64,000 nucleotides of DNA from Wolfiporia cocos (taxonomy: Eukaryota > Basidiomycota > Agaricomycetes > Polyporales > Phaeolaceae), in the NCBI GenBank assembly GCA_029448655.1, contig JACCLO010000004.1, positions 62,001-126,000 on the forward strand, given 5' to 3'. Positions 1 to 9,261 of this stretch are shown in pieces. Positions within the stretch are counted from its first letter, which is position 1. Each line of letters begins with the position of its first letter. The notes beneath the pieces are model-generated. The model searched no databases and was not told the DNA's origin. It worked only from the letters and a program-made list of their open reading frames with translations. A program made the position numbers and the translations under genes.

Positions 1-167
1 GGCTTCCGGTAGAAGACGTCTTTGCCCTTTCGGGACTTTCCCCGCTTTGGGGCTGTGACCGCGGAGATGCGGTCTTCGAGCGATTTAGAGGAGGCAATGT
101 GCCATTCCTCGCGCTCCCCCGTAGCGGTGTTTCTCGGAGTAACCGTGAAACGTGGTGCTTTCGGCAT
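1..167 (-). CDS. Fam2 first ORF, N-terminal part (runs off the window)
   Basis: An open minus-strand frame starts at the ATG at 167-165 and stays open to the window edge, 55 codons. It begins MPKAPRFTVTPR and is basic, with a KRGKSRKGK stretch. It lies downstream of the Fam2 5' LTR (869-1487), PBS (856-866) and leader, so by position it is the first protein of that retrotransposon. Fam1 elements also have a basic MPR-starting protein (ORF1) in this place, so it may be a distant ORF1 counterpart, but too little is visible to decide between that and gag. No domain is recognised. Confidence 0.5.
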   Translation of the reverse strand, partial: MPKAPRFTVTPRNTATGEREEWHIASSKSLEDRISAVTAPKRGKSRKGKDVFYRK

Positions 168-855
168 GACTACGTAAAAAGAAGTTTAAATAAGCTATTC
201 TAGTGGAAATCACGCGGTCTTCTGTCGGGGCTTAACGTCGCTTCTTGATGTGTCGTGCGCTTATCCTCCGGCGTCAATGGGCGCTCCGCCCTCGACCGGA
301 GTTAGTGTCGGCGACTGGATTGCGTCTCTCTCACGCTACCAGGTGGGGGATACAGCAGGTCGTCTTCCCTTGACGCCTGGGAATGCAGGATTTGGGGTAT
401 TACACCCCGCATGTGCCCACGCCGCACTCCAGTTAGGTGGCTGCTAGTGTTTACACCAAACCCATGCCCTGAGGGACTTAGAGGGCGCCAAGGCCAGAAC
501 TCTATCGTTCTGAAGCCGTATCGGCAGCGGTTCTAGGCAGGGCAACTTGTGCCCACCATCCCAACTCTAAATAGAGTGGCCCCTGTGCGCCTGGGGATAG
601 GCGAGAAGGTCGTCTCCGGCCCGGTCAAGAAGTTACACCGTTGCCATCGATTCCCAACATATGGGGAAAGGCTTGACAGCCAGTCCCCTGGTTCCGCTTA
701 AGCCTACGGTCCGGCTATTTGCCCGAAGGCGGGGATCCCCCACAGCCCACTAAGGATACCCCGCTGCCTGTCGGCGAGCAGGGGTGCGCAGACGGCGACG
801 AAAACCCCTAAGAAGAAAAAATCCCAGACCCTCAAAGAGGGCGGGGGCGAAAGCG
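168..855 (-). other. Fam2 5' leader (untranslated)
   Basis: This is the stretch between the Fam2 PBS and its first ATG, read on the minus strand. No long ORF has recognisable content. It holds a stem-loop at 394-408 (minus strand GGGGT-GTAAT-ACCCC) that recurs in shape in the Fam1 and Fam4 leaders. Positions 391-855 are repeated nearly base for base at 61935-62398, in the leader of a second Fam2 copy. Confidence 0.7.
394..408 (-). promoter_or_regulatory. Leader stem-loop, GTAAT loop (Fam2)
   Basis: On the minus strand a perfect 5-bp stem GGGGT/ACCCC encloses GTAAT. The second Fam2 copy has the same hairpin at 61938-61952. Fam1 has a GGGAT/ATCCC stem with loop GTAAA and Fam4 a 10-bp stem with loop GTAAT, so stem bases differ while pairing persists. 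A role in packaging, translation or priming is inference. Confidence 0.55.
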
Positions 856-866
856 AGTTCTATTCA
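856..866 (-). other. Self-priming primer-binding site (Fam2)
   Basis: Minus-strand TGAATAGAACT lies 2 nt (TA) inside the LTR end at 869. It is exactly complementary to AGTTCTATTCA, the predicted first 11 nt of the transcript (990 to 980, minus strand). This matches Tf1/sushi-type self-priming, in which the folded 5' end of the RNA primes reverse transcription in place of a tRNA. Confidence 0.85.
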
Positions 867-868
867 TA

Positions 869-1487
869 TAACACAAGATAACACTTACTTGTAATGTTCT
901 TGGTATTTGCTGGTTAGGCAAGGGATAAGCAGGTGTTAAGCAGGATACGTTGAGTGGTTAACTCGTAGTATGATCGCAATGAATAGAACTGAGGCAATAG
1001 CGCTCAGCAAGTCCAGTATATATACATGATAAATAAGACCCCTAACAGTCTTATTAGATAATACTAGTGTCCGTATTTGTATGTACAAGTCCCCAGGTAC
1101 CTAAGTACTTAGTAATATACGATAAATACATATGCCGATCAAAACCGGGATATAGAAAGGTGGCATAGGCCGCACGAATGGCGTTTTGCGCTCTTGTCAT
1201 TACAAAGACGGGGCGTGACCAAAGCCCGGTCCGCTGACGTTTATACGCTGACTGCTTCCGGACGGAATGTCCGATTGGCTGGAACTGGACATGTGACTGA
1301 TGGTAACTACTAATGATAAGATAAGACCGTCGTTACGGGAGATAACGTGGCCATCATTCGGCACGTATGTAACCGTTATTTTATGAACCAGATAAGCTAG
1401 TTATTGGTCTAGAAAGTCGTAGATAATTCGTAGAATTGCCGGAAAAATAGTAAGAAATATAGGGAAACTAGGAGAATTCCTGTGACA
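869..1487 (-). repeat. Fam2 5' LTR, 619 bp
   Basis: The minus-strand LTR runs from TGTCACAGGAATTC at 1487 to GTGTTA at 869. It matches the Fam2 solo LTR at 11772-12391 over its whole length in opposite orientation. A TATA-like run lies at 1017-1024 and the predicted start at 990. The Fam2 interior continues left past position 1, so this is a 5' LTR and not a solo one. Confidence 0.9.
990..1024 (-). promoter_or_regulatory. Fam2 LTR promoter (TATA and predicted start)
   Basis: TATATATA at 1017-1024 is followed on the minus strand by AGTTCTATTCA starting at 990, about 34 bp on. The start is inferred because its first 11 nt are the exact complement of the PBS. Confidence 0.65.
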
Positions 1488-1985
1488 CGTTCTTCTGCAC
1501 GTAGGCACGTCGCCGTTAGTCGTTCGGTTGCTCGAGTGAGAAATACTGAGCGTAGTTTCCTACGTTTGAGAACGAGTATAAGACTTCTTGTTTGTACAAC
1601 AAGGTTGAGCTGAAGAGCCTCGACAGTAAGTACATGAGCTTTTATACTACGCTAGGTTTCAGGGGTCAAGTCTGTCCCAGATGCCACCGATACTATCTGC
1701 GCTATAGTCCCAAACGTTTGATACGTATGGAGTGATATATCTGAGACGATAGATAGGAATGATGGCGGTTGAACGCCATCTATCAGCTAATAAACGATAA
1801 ACATGAAACGGTGGCAGGGTTGGATCTGCCAAAGACGAAACGAGCCCTATAGACTAGTACAACTGGGGATGCGCCCAGTAAGATCACAAGTAGCCAGGGG
1901 GTTTGGTTGCGCAATAAGTCCCTGTATCGTATTCGCCCAGTGGTGAGTTCTGTCGATATTCGAAAAATCAAAATAACCGTAACAG
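1488..1985. other. Unassigned DNA between Fam2 LTR and transposase break
   Basis: No supported gene. The sequence begins where the Fam2 LTR ends and stops where homology to the DDE transposase breaks off. On the minus strand it starts TGTCTG directly after the break, so an unrecognised old LTR is possible, but I found no second copy in the window. Confidence 0.4.
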
Positions 1986-2507
1986 ACAGAAGTCGCAGAT
2001 ATGGCCACGGGACTCAATATACTCCTCAAGCTGTGACTTCTGATTTGTGAAATCATCCCGTGTGAAGAGTAGCCAGTGGCAGCAACAATCAGTGTGCTCA
2101 GGCTCACACTTGAAGCCTGAGCATTGAGCATTGAGATCCCTTGAAGGCCACAAGCCACGCTCCTGTATGATAATCTCCATACCCTTGAACCACCCAGGCA
2201 TTTCTGGATGGTCATCGGGGAAATAGAAATCTGTATCTCACCATTAGGTAGGCGGCCAGCTCGCATCTTGACACCATCCTGGGGGCACCATGTTGGAGAT
2301 GGGAATTTTGGCATGTACCGGGCAGAAAGGGCATTGGGTGCACGTTTCTGGTGACTTGGAGAATTATCGGACATCCAAAGCCCAACAGCAAAGCCCTTTG
2401 TCTTCTCTTCGAAGATGTCGATCGCATTCTCAACCTGCCGCAAAAGGTCATTTGCATTGAAATAGCCATCACGATTCTTTCCAGCGTGAAAGATCACTCT
2501 AGCATCC

Positions 2508-2561
2508 CTAAGAAGCATATAAGTACATATTGAGCTTGGACATGCTCCAATTGAGACTTAC
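2508..2561 (-). other. Intron 2 of the transposase pseudogene
   Basis: GTAAGT at the 5' end and TTCTTAG at the 3' end, 54 bp. Removal joins ...HDGE to DARVIFHAGKNRDG in frame, which is the expected continuation of the catalytic core. Confidence 0.8.
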
Positions 2562-3638
2562 TCGCCGTCATGAGTTAGCCGTCCCCATTCCGGAGATATA
2601 AACTCTGAAACCATAATAGATGCTCCCTCTCCCTTCTTGACAGGTTTGGGACCCTCGGACGAGTGATGCCACTTGGTCTTGCGTCGATCATTGGCATAGA
2701 AAGTCGACTCGTCATGCGTGACAAGTATAAGCCGAAAAGGGCGACCATTGGGTACTGGAAAGCCCTTGGGAATACAAAGTACATTCCCATCATTGTCGTA
2801 GGTCACCATACGCTTCTCATACTCCTTCCATCGCTCCACGAACTTGCATCGGTACTCCACAACGTCGGGCCGCTCATGACCATCAATGTACATTCCCTTC
2901 GCCATTCTGGAATACCGCCAATCAAGGCTGTGTAGCCATCGTCGAGCAGTGCGTACTGAAATCGTCGTTTTGCCGCTGAGCTTATCTTGCATTTCAGGGG
3001 TTGACACGAAATCCACAATATCTTGGGCACAAAAATATCCTCGTTTCGCAACCTCCATCAGGTGGGATTGGATAGCCTTGTGAGAGGTCTTCGTCATCGA
3101 GAATGGAAGCACGGGGGCGCTGATAGCGGTGCAATGGGAATTTCCCAGAATCAAGGATCCACATCCGCAGCGTACGTGCATACTTGACACTGCGTCCGAA
3201 CAATTTCGCAGCTAGGACAGATGCTTCACGCCAGCGATATGACAAGTCCGGGTCAAGGTAGAGATTCAAGGTCCCCACCATGGCTGTAATCCGTGCACAA
3301 AATACGACATCAAGATCCTTGTCCTTCGACTTTGCCGTAAGCTTCATTAATGCCACCTGCAGTGTCGGAAAATCCTTATATGACATATTATTCAATTTGT
3401 GATCAGCTGCACCCTCCGGCTGCATGTCATGCAGATTCTGAAGAAGTTCATCGATACGGTGCGTTGCTGCAGGGATGTCCGCACAGTGAGGTGCGTTATC
3501 TTTTGAGTGATTCTCTCTATCAGTGATCACTGGCATCATAGTCTCGGGCGGTGGCATAGTAGCCATAAACGCATTATCAATAGGGGGCGGTGCAACATCT
3601 GGGCTCTCGTTCTCATTGTCGGTTGAAACTTTGTCACT

Positions 3639-3686
3639 CTGTGCAGGTGAGTCAGCAATTTTTCGTAATCAAGAACACTGACTGAC
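3639..3686 (-). other. Intron 1 of the transposase pseudogene
   Basis: GTCAGT at the 5' end, CTGCACAG at the 3' end and a CTGAC branch-like sequence just upstream, 48 bp. Removal joins ...DSPSTM to SDKVSTDNENESPD in frame. Confidence 0.75.
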
Positions 3687-4241
3687 CATTGTGCTTGGGC
3701 TATCATCCAGCTTCTGCGATGATGAGCTGAAGAAATGTGCAATGCTTCGATATTCTTGCTTCTCTAGCTCTCTCTGCCTGGCGGCATGTCGCCACTTCGT
3801 CCGGACAGAATTGCATGTATAATGTCTTGGGCGGTGGTTATCCTCTCTCTTCGCTTTCTCTCTGGCTAATGCAGCATTGTGTGCCTGTTGTAGGAGGGAT
3901 GCGAAGCGACTGAGGGCTGCTTCAGGTTCGTGCTCTGATTCCTCCTCCGAATCGTCCTCGTTCATTTCTGAGCTTGATCCTTCTGTGTCCGTCGGTCCAT
4001 GACCCCCTGGTGCAGGCAAAACAGCTTCGATATGTATGGGCCCATCATCGTCGTCTTCTTCGGCCATCCCGGGTGGTATTACAGGTTCTCGAAGCAGTGC
4101 CGTGGGACCTTCTTGAAGTTGGCTTCCCAGGCTGGCAGTGTCATCAGCAAGGTTGGCGGTTGGACATGCTGTATTTAGACGAGATCTAGCTTGACGTAGG
4201 TTCGCTATGTGTGCAGAGTGCTTCGCTGAGTGTTTTCCCAT

Positions 4242-4955
4242 TATAATGCAGCAAATACAGGCTACAATTTTCGTTGCTTTGACACAGCGGCCAATCTCTG
4301 ATTGTGGCGCCCGTCACGTGTAGCGTCGCTATCAGTCACTGATAAGGTCATGTGCAAGACAGATAACAGATAGATCTAGTCACGTGATGCTTATGTAAGC
4401 GGCCAAAATTCCCGGGGTGCCAGATGTATATTGCGCCAAATCACTTGTACAGCATTAAAAATGATGTTAGATAGAAATTCATTGAATCGCTAATATCTCA
4501 AGCTGTCGTTGGTTTTGTCAAAAATGAGTCAATAGGAATGAAAGCAGACATACAGATGAACCTTTCCTATTGAATAGATGCTCGGAACTTGCATTTTTGA
4601 TGTGGCAATTTGGAGCACCGTGAATGGTGGCGGATGGCTTACGTAAGGGTGCCCGTTCCTAGCGTCCCCTACCTTAACTCACGTGCATTCGCTCACGTGC
4701 AGTCTCCCGACGCGTTGCGCGCAACTCTAGCCTACGTTCTAGGCTCTAGCGAGAACTTGAAGATGTTTGTAGATATTTTTCAAGTATATTTCTCACGATC
4801 TATACTGCATTCATATTGTAAACAAACAAGCAACTATAACTGTTGCGCCGAGATCAAGAAAAGTACATCACGTGACCCTAGAGGACAATTTCCTGCTCAC
4901 CGGCTGCCTCAGCCCGTGTATGAACCTGTGCTTTCGACACGACACTGTTATTCAG
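4242..4955. other. Upstream region, no supported gene
   Basis: This would hold the promoter and left end of the DDE transposon. Frames here lack recognisable domains or plausible ATG starts. I did not find convincing terminal inverted repeats. Confidence 0.35.
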
Positions 4956-5219
4956 ATGGAAGACTCTCCTGGGGACTCTACTGTCGATCAAAACTCCGAA
5001 CGAAAATGTCAGCGCTGTCGCAAGCAGAAGCTCGATGCGGAGTTTCCTTTAAAGAAGCGCAAGAACTCTAATGGCCAGGAGCAAAGTATGACCTGCCAAG
5101 TATGCACATTGGCCAAATTAGCCAACAAGCAAAAGCATAAGATGTACCTACTCCCAAGCTCCGTGACAGTAGCGCTTTGCCAGTTGGAGGTCTTTCTTGG
5201 CATGCTCGGCAAACAGTGA
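4956..5219 (+). CDS. Hypothetical small protein with two CxxC pairs
   Basis: The frame from the ATG at 4956 encodes 87 residues starting MEDSPGDSTVDQNSERKC. Residues ~17-55 contain CQRC, a lysine-rich spacer with FPLKKRKN, and CQVC, an arrangement that could bind one zinc ion. Fungal genomes hold many small hypothetical proteins of this look (recalled knowledge). The last ~30 residues are unlike the start and may be intron read through in frame, since a GTACCT lies just after the KHK codons. It may be a gene fragment. No function is assigned. Confidence 0.3.
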   Translation: MEDSPGDSTVDQNSERKCQRCRKQKLDAEFPLKKRKNSNGQEQSMTCQVCTLAKLANKQKHKMYLLPSSVTVALCQLEVFLGMLGKQ

Positions 5220-5976
5220 GGTGTGATGGATTTCGAAGCACGCCTGATGATCGAGCCGCTGCGCCAATGAAGATCTCTGATGATACTACCACTCCTTTAC
5301 CCACCACTTTGAACTCGGTTTTCGTTGATTGGCTAATGCACTGTCCTCCAAAGTAATGAGTGGGATATATCAACAAACGTATGAGGTATACATATTAAAA
5401 TTATCTGAGGCGTTGCTGGTGAACGTGTGGAGTATCAAGTAAAACATGTCAAAGTAACAGAATGTCACGAAAACCACAAGTCCTTCACCCAGCATGACTA
5501 CACCTCAATTTGGAAACTCCGAGTCCCAACCGCGTGCACTCAAGCACTCATTTATCATCATGTTGCAGAAGCTCTCATTCCATACACGTCACTCATTTGT
5601 CATGCCTACTTTCCATCATTTTTGGTGGCCTCAATCTCATTCAGATCCTCTACATCATAGAGGGAAATGTACTCAGAAATGGATTCAGTAAATCTGGAAG
5701 CTATTAGATTCATGATCTATTTCAACTGTAGACTACAGTTGTTCGAAACATAGTGCATTCTATCTAAATTAGGCAATCACAGATATATGTGTGTTCACTG
5801 GCAATGAACCATTTGTAAGAACTTGACGAAGAATTTGAGCATAAGCATATACAAAGGTGCGTTTAAAAATGGGAGCATAATTCAAAGTGGGGAATGATTT
5901 GGGTAAAGGAGTGATCATGGGTAAAGGAATGGTAATACACTGTAGGTCGGCTACCCAATGGAAGTGCGCAGATCTC
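5220..5976. other. AT-rich DNA, no gene seen
   Basis: No supported ORF, RNA gene or repeat. It ends at the CTTGT target duplication (5977-5981) of Fam1 copy 1A, so it is the pre-insertion flank. The other side of the same site resumes at 17152. Confidence 0.5.
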
Positions 5977-5981
5977 CTTGT

Positions 5982-6679
5982 TGTCACAGATTTGGGACAT
6001 GCCACTATTTTTCCCGTATTTTTACCTATTTATCTGGTATTTCTACGACCTTGTAGACATTTACGCTGCTAAGTGCCCGTCTACACGTACACGCAACCAA
6101 ACAACACGTACACAACGCGGTATACGTCCACTTGTCATAACAACACGTACATAACACGCTTGTACGCGTCAATGACTCAGCGGACTAACCTCCGGTGTCA
6201 CGCACTTTACTCATATCCCGATACCGGGCTATGTCAGTACGATTGGATAAGCGGCCCGCTCGTTATCACATGCCAATGCCCTTACGATTACTCATATCCC
6301 GATGCCGGTATATAAGAATCACATGCATGGCTTATTAACGTAGTTACAGCCACTTCCACAACATGGACCTACAGTCCAAACAAACGATCTTACTGGTGCG
6401 GCCATTACCGGCGCACATGGTCTATTGTAGTTTACGGCTTAACCATATTAGTTATGTCTGCGCACAGACCACCTTCATGTTTGGCTCCCTACCGGTAACC
6501 AAACAAAGTATGTATATAAATAGGGCTATCACTGCGGATAAGCCTTAGATTTGTTCTCTGCATTCGCACAGTTACATACCATCTCTGCTTGCGCCCACTA
6601 GCCTCCTCACCAACCTTCTGCAACATCTTCAAGTCGCCTATAAGGTTATAGTGTGAGTCCCACAGTCTAGTCTGTGTCA
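5982..6679 (+). repeat. Copy 1A 5' LTR, 698 bp
   Basis: It runs from TGTCACAGATTTGGG to GTCTGTGTCA. A 20-nt direct repeat, TACTCATATCCCGATRCCGG, occurs at 6208-6227 and 6289-6308, the second copy directly before a TATATAAG (6309-6316). A second TATATAAA lies at 6513-6520, 34 bp before the predicted RNA start at 6547. R would be 6547-6679. Confidence 0.95.
6513..6547 (+). promoter_or_regulatory. Copy 1A LTR promoter (TATA and predicted start)
   Basis: TATATAAA at 6513-6520 and predicted start AGATTTGTTCT at 6547-6557, inferred from exact complementarity with the PBS at 6682-6692. Confidence 0.7.
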
Positions 6680-6681
6680 TA

Positions 6682-6692
6682 AGAACAAATCT
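6682..6692 (+). other. Self-priming PBS, copy 1A
   Basis: AGAACAAATCT lies 2 nt (TA) after the LTR. It is the exact complement of AGATTTGTTCT at 6547-6557. The flanking bases do not pair, so the match is exactly 11 nt. Confidence 0.88.
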
Positions 6693-8193
6693 CCCCCTAC
6701 CCCCGCCCTTGCGCATGCGCTTGGGTCTGGGTTTCTATCCTACAGGGGCTATTGCTCGTTGCTGCGCACATCCCTACTCTTGACAAAGAGTTTGGGGTGA
6801 TAGTTGAGATCTGGGGGATACATCGCCATCCTCGGCAGAGGATTGGCAACCAGGGAAGCCACACCGCCTTTTTAGGCAGGAGGCCTACCTAACCCAGACT
6901 CCAGGGTCAAGGAGACATGGTCCTCGCTAACAAGCTTGGACTATGCGCGGTTAAGACCCGCCTGTGGAGAAAAGGGGACGGTCTGCCTGTGTGCGCCCAA
7001 CCCCCTGTCATGGCAAGCGTTGTTCAGCGCCCCATCACTGACACAGACTCACTGTCTGTGCGACCCCTGGGCTCAGGGGGATCCATACAGGCCTACAATC
7101 GAGGCCATAAGGCACCAACCAGAGGTGAGCGCAGAGGCTACATGGATGGGGCATCCCCGCATTCCTAGTGTACGCCGACATAGCTGATAACCTCACAGAC
7201 AAGGTAGGAGAGATACGGGCCCCGGGCCAGGAGATCACACAGCGATAAGCGAGAAAGGGTGATACACCATTGTCGAGAATCTGAGAGATGGGGTGTAAGC
7301 CCACATCTCGTCGTATTATATACATGCTTGTATCTACTACCGAGCCAGCCCTAAAGATGTGGTCTGTGCACCGCTATCTACTGGGTCATGTGCTAGGTAA
7401 CGAGACATGTAACAATGTGACCATTAGTGACGGTACCTGAGGCGCGCGCTACCCTACAGCGCTAACCATACGACCAGGTGACCTGCAATAACTGGGAGAC
7501 GCCGGAGGTGGCTACAGCGCAGAGACGCGGCGTACGCCTAGCGCCGCGCGTGCGTCCTATAGCGAGGGAGTACAAACTATTAGTGGAATAATTTGTGACA
7601 ATCACTATCCACAGGGTCATCATTATGATGGCATGGGAATTTTCCAAAGCCGCCTCCCAGGCGTAAGGGACCTGCTTTGAACCCGTTATGGGAAAAGCAG
7701 TGAGGGGGGTGACGTAAAAAATCACCCTGCCATAGGTCACTCGCGGTAGCCAATAGCATAAGTCCTCCGGGCAGCTCGGCGTGCGAGCATGGGTCAAACG
7801 GATTTGGGGCCCCATTGGAAGAGAAGCGCGTGGCCCACTCCTTCGGGAAGTGGAGCGCTGCTGCCTCGCGATCTTAGATCGACAGTGGTTTTTTAGCCCT
7901 GATGTGACACCCATGTGGCTATAGACGGCAACCTCATTGTTGAAGCATGGACAGGCTAAGGGATGAAAAATCCCGGCCTGGCAGTCAGCAACTCTACCCC
8001 TGGAGTCGGCGCCTCTGACCGTTAGGGTCATGCGAATATCCGCGCCGTCTCGGCACAGGGTTTGCGCGCAACATAAGAGTAATTATGCCCCGTAGTACAC
8101 CTTCTTTGCTCCTGAAAAGGAGTCCACTACCCTACCTTACATAAACCCTTCTATTCCTGTTCTTGGACGTATCACTGGGAAACTTCGTTTCTC
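6693..8193 (+). other. Copy 1A leader, interrupted by a Fam3 solo LTR
   Basis: Non-coding leader before ORF1. The homologous leader in copies 1B-1D is ~1.0 kb. Here it is lengthened by the Fam3 solo LTR (7039-7600) and shortened near 7978 by loss of ~70 bp that the other copies keep. The covarying hairpin GTCATC-ATTAT-GATGGC lies at 7616-7632. Confidence 0.75.
7039..7600 (-). mobile_element. Fam3 solo LTR in the 1A leader
   Basis: A 562-bp segment from TGACACAGAC to TTGTGACA, flanked by ATCAC at 7034-7038 and 7601-7605. Removing it with one ATCAC restores the leader of the other copies. It is the reverse complement of the Fam3 LTR type at 62540-63098, though diverged. A lone LTR implies LTR-LTR recombination after insertion. 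Confidence 0.92.
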
Positions 8194-9117
8194 ATGAAGG
8201 CTGCACTTTCTAGAATCATGCCCCGCGTTACCCGTCGCACACGTGGCTCCTCCACTGCCCCTTACGTCAAACCAGCGAAGCGGTCCCTTCTCAGCCGCAT
8301 CGACACCGCCGACATTCCTCGGGCAGAGGACGTCACATACACGCTTCCTGTAAAGGAAGATTACACCGGGAAGCTCCATCTTTGGGAGATTCCCGTCCAC
8401 ATGCCAAAGCACGTCGCTGAGGCTGGGAAACCCGCTCCTCGACCTCCCAAGCCAGTTCCGCTCGCTAAGCGTATCTGGACAGAGGAAGAGAAGCTAGCCA
8501 CTTCCATTACCGCCATGGAGAACCTTATTGAACTCCGCGAACTCAACAAGCTCAAGCTCGCCCGCGATAAGCTGAATAAGCGAATCGCCGCCAAACAAGC
8601 CGCCAAGGAAGCCAAGCAAGCAGCTTCTTCACTGGCCCTCCGTCTCTCCAGCCCGGCGGCCGGACCCTCCGTGCCGGCCAACCACAAGATTCTCGACCCT
8701 TCCCTCGTCTTCGGGAAGAAGAAGCCTCTCCAAGCATGCGATCAAGTTATTCCCATGCTAGAAGGCACTCTCACTCGTCTCACTCCTCTTGCCAACCACC
8801 CCCCTTATTACCCAGGCTTCCATATGGAAAACGACATGCGTTTCCATACTATGGTAGTAGAATTAGAGGATTTGGTGGATAACGTAAAGGATAGAGCGAG
8901 ACGGGGGAGGATCACCAATAGATACTGGAGAATTATGAAAAAGTATTGCAAACAGCTCGGCAATATTTCCTTTTTGGATTGGCGTACGGACTTGGCTCGT
9001 ATCGTAGCAGAATGCGTAGCGCTACACATTACTTTTGCCTTCGGTGTAACACCACCTGACAAGGTGGCAGGGCCCTCAAATACTTCGGTAGAAGAGGATA
9101 TACTCGCGATTGTATAG
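8194..9117 (+). CDS. Fam1 ORF1, unknown protein upstream of gag (copy 1A)
   Basis: 307 codons, full length and open, starting MKAALSRIMPRVTRRTRG. See the copy 1D entry for domain layout. Copy 1A differs from 1D at a handful of residues, including Y for N in the NHPPYYPG segment and Y for D in the TNRYWR segment. It ends 144 bp before the gag ATG. That this frame stays open while gag and pol of the same copy are broken may reflect chance or the low number of hits. Function is unknown. Confidence 0.8.
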   Translation: MKAALSRIMPRVTRRTRGSSTAPYVKPAKRSLLSRIDTADIPRAEDVTYTLPVKEDYTGKLHLWEIPVHMPKHVAEAGKPAPRPPKPVPLAKRIWTEEEKLATSITAMENLIELRELNKLKLARDKLNKRIAAKQAAKEAKQAASSLALRLSSPAAGPSVPANHKILDPSLVFGKKKPLQACDQVIPMLEGTLTRLTPLANHPPYYPGFHMENDMRFHTMVVELEDLVDNVKDRARRGRITNRYWRIMKKYCKQLGNISFLDWRTDLARIVAECVALHITFAFGVTPPDKVAGPSNTSVEEDILAIV

Positions 9118-9261
9118 TAGAAATACTATCATCTTTTAACTCTGAAATAGAGTGCGAGTGTGATCTATAACGAAAGTTGCAGCTTTCAAACCAAATCCCT
9201 TCTTAAGAATCTAAGACAATGAGTAACCGGAAACTAACATTCGTCATAAACAGATTCACAA

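Larger units (their letters stand above)
1986..4241 (-). pseudogene. DDE-superfamily transposase, truncated and frameshifted
   Basis: A minus-strand gene begins at the ATG at 4241. Two introns with standard borders join the frames exactly: 3639-3686 (GTCAGT...CAG, 48 bp) and 2508-2561 (GTAAGT...TAG, 54 bp). Exon 1 is acidic, with DDDD and EDDSEEE runs. Exon 2 holds a helical DNA-binding part (SILDDEDLSQ, TARRWLHSLDWRYS) and the catalytic-core strand VTHDESTFYAND. Exon 3 has the second acidic strand MSDNSPSHQK and then FYFPDDHPEMPGWFKG. This arrangement resembles the large DDE endonuclease family common in mushroom genomes (recalled knowledge). Single-base frameshifts occur near 3080 and 2235, and homology stops near 1986, before the segment expected to carry the third catalytic acid. 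It should be inactive. Confidence 0.8.

Noticed and set aside
4610..5071. 153-codon frame overlapping the CxxC frame
   Set aside because: It lacks an ATG start at its 5' end and has no recognisable content.
6100..6170. Repeated AACACGTACAC units in the LTR as a CRISPR or satellite array
   Set aside because: Only a few imperfect units inside the LTR U3, without regular spacers.
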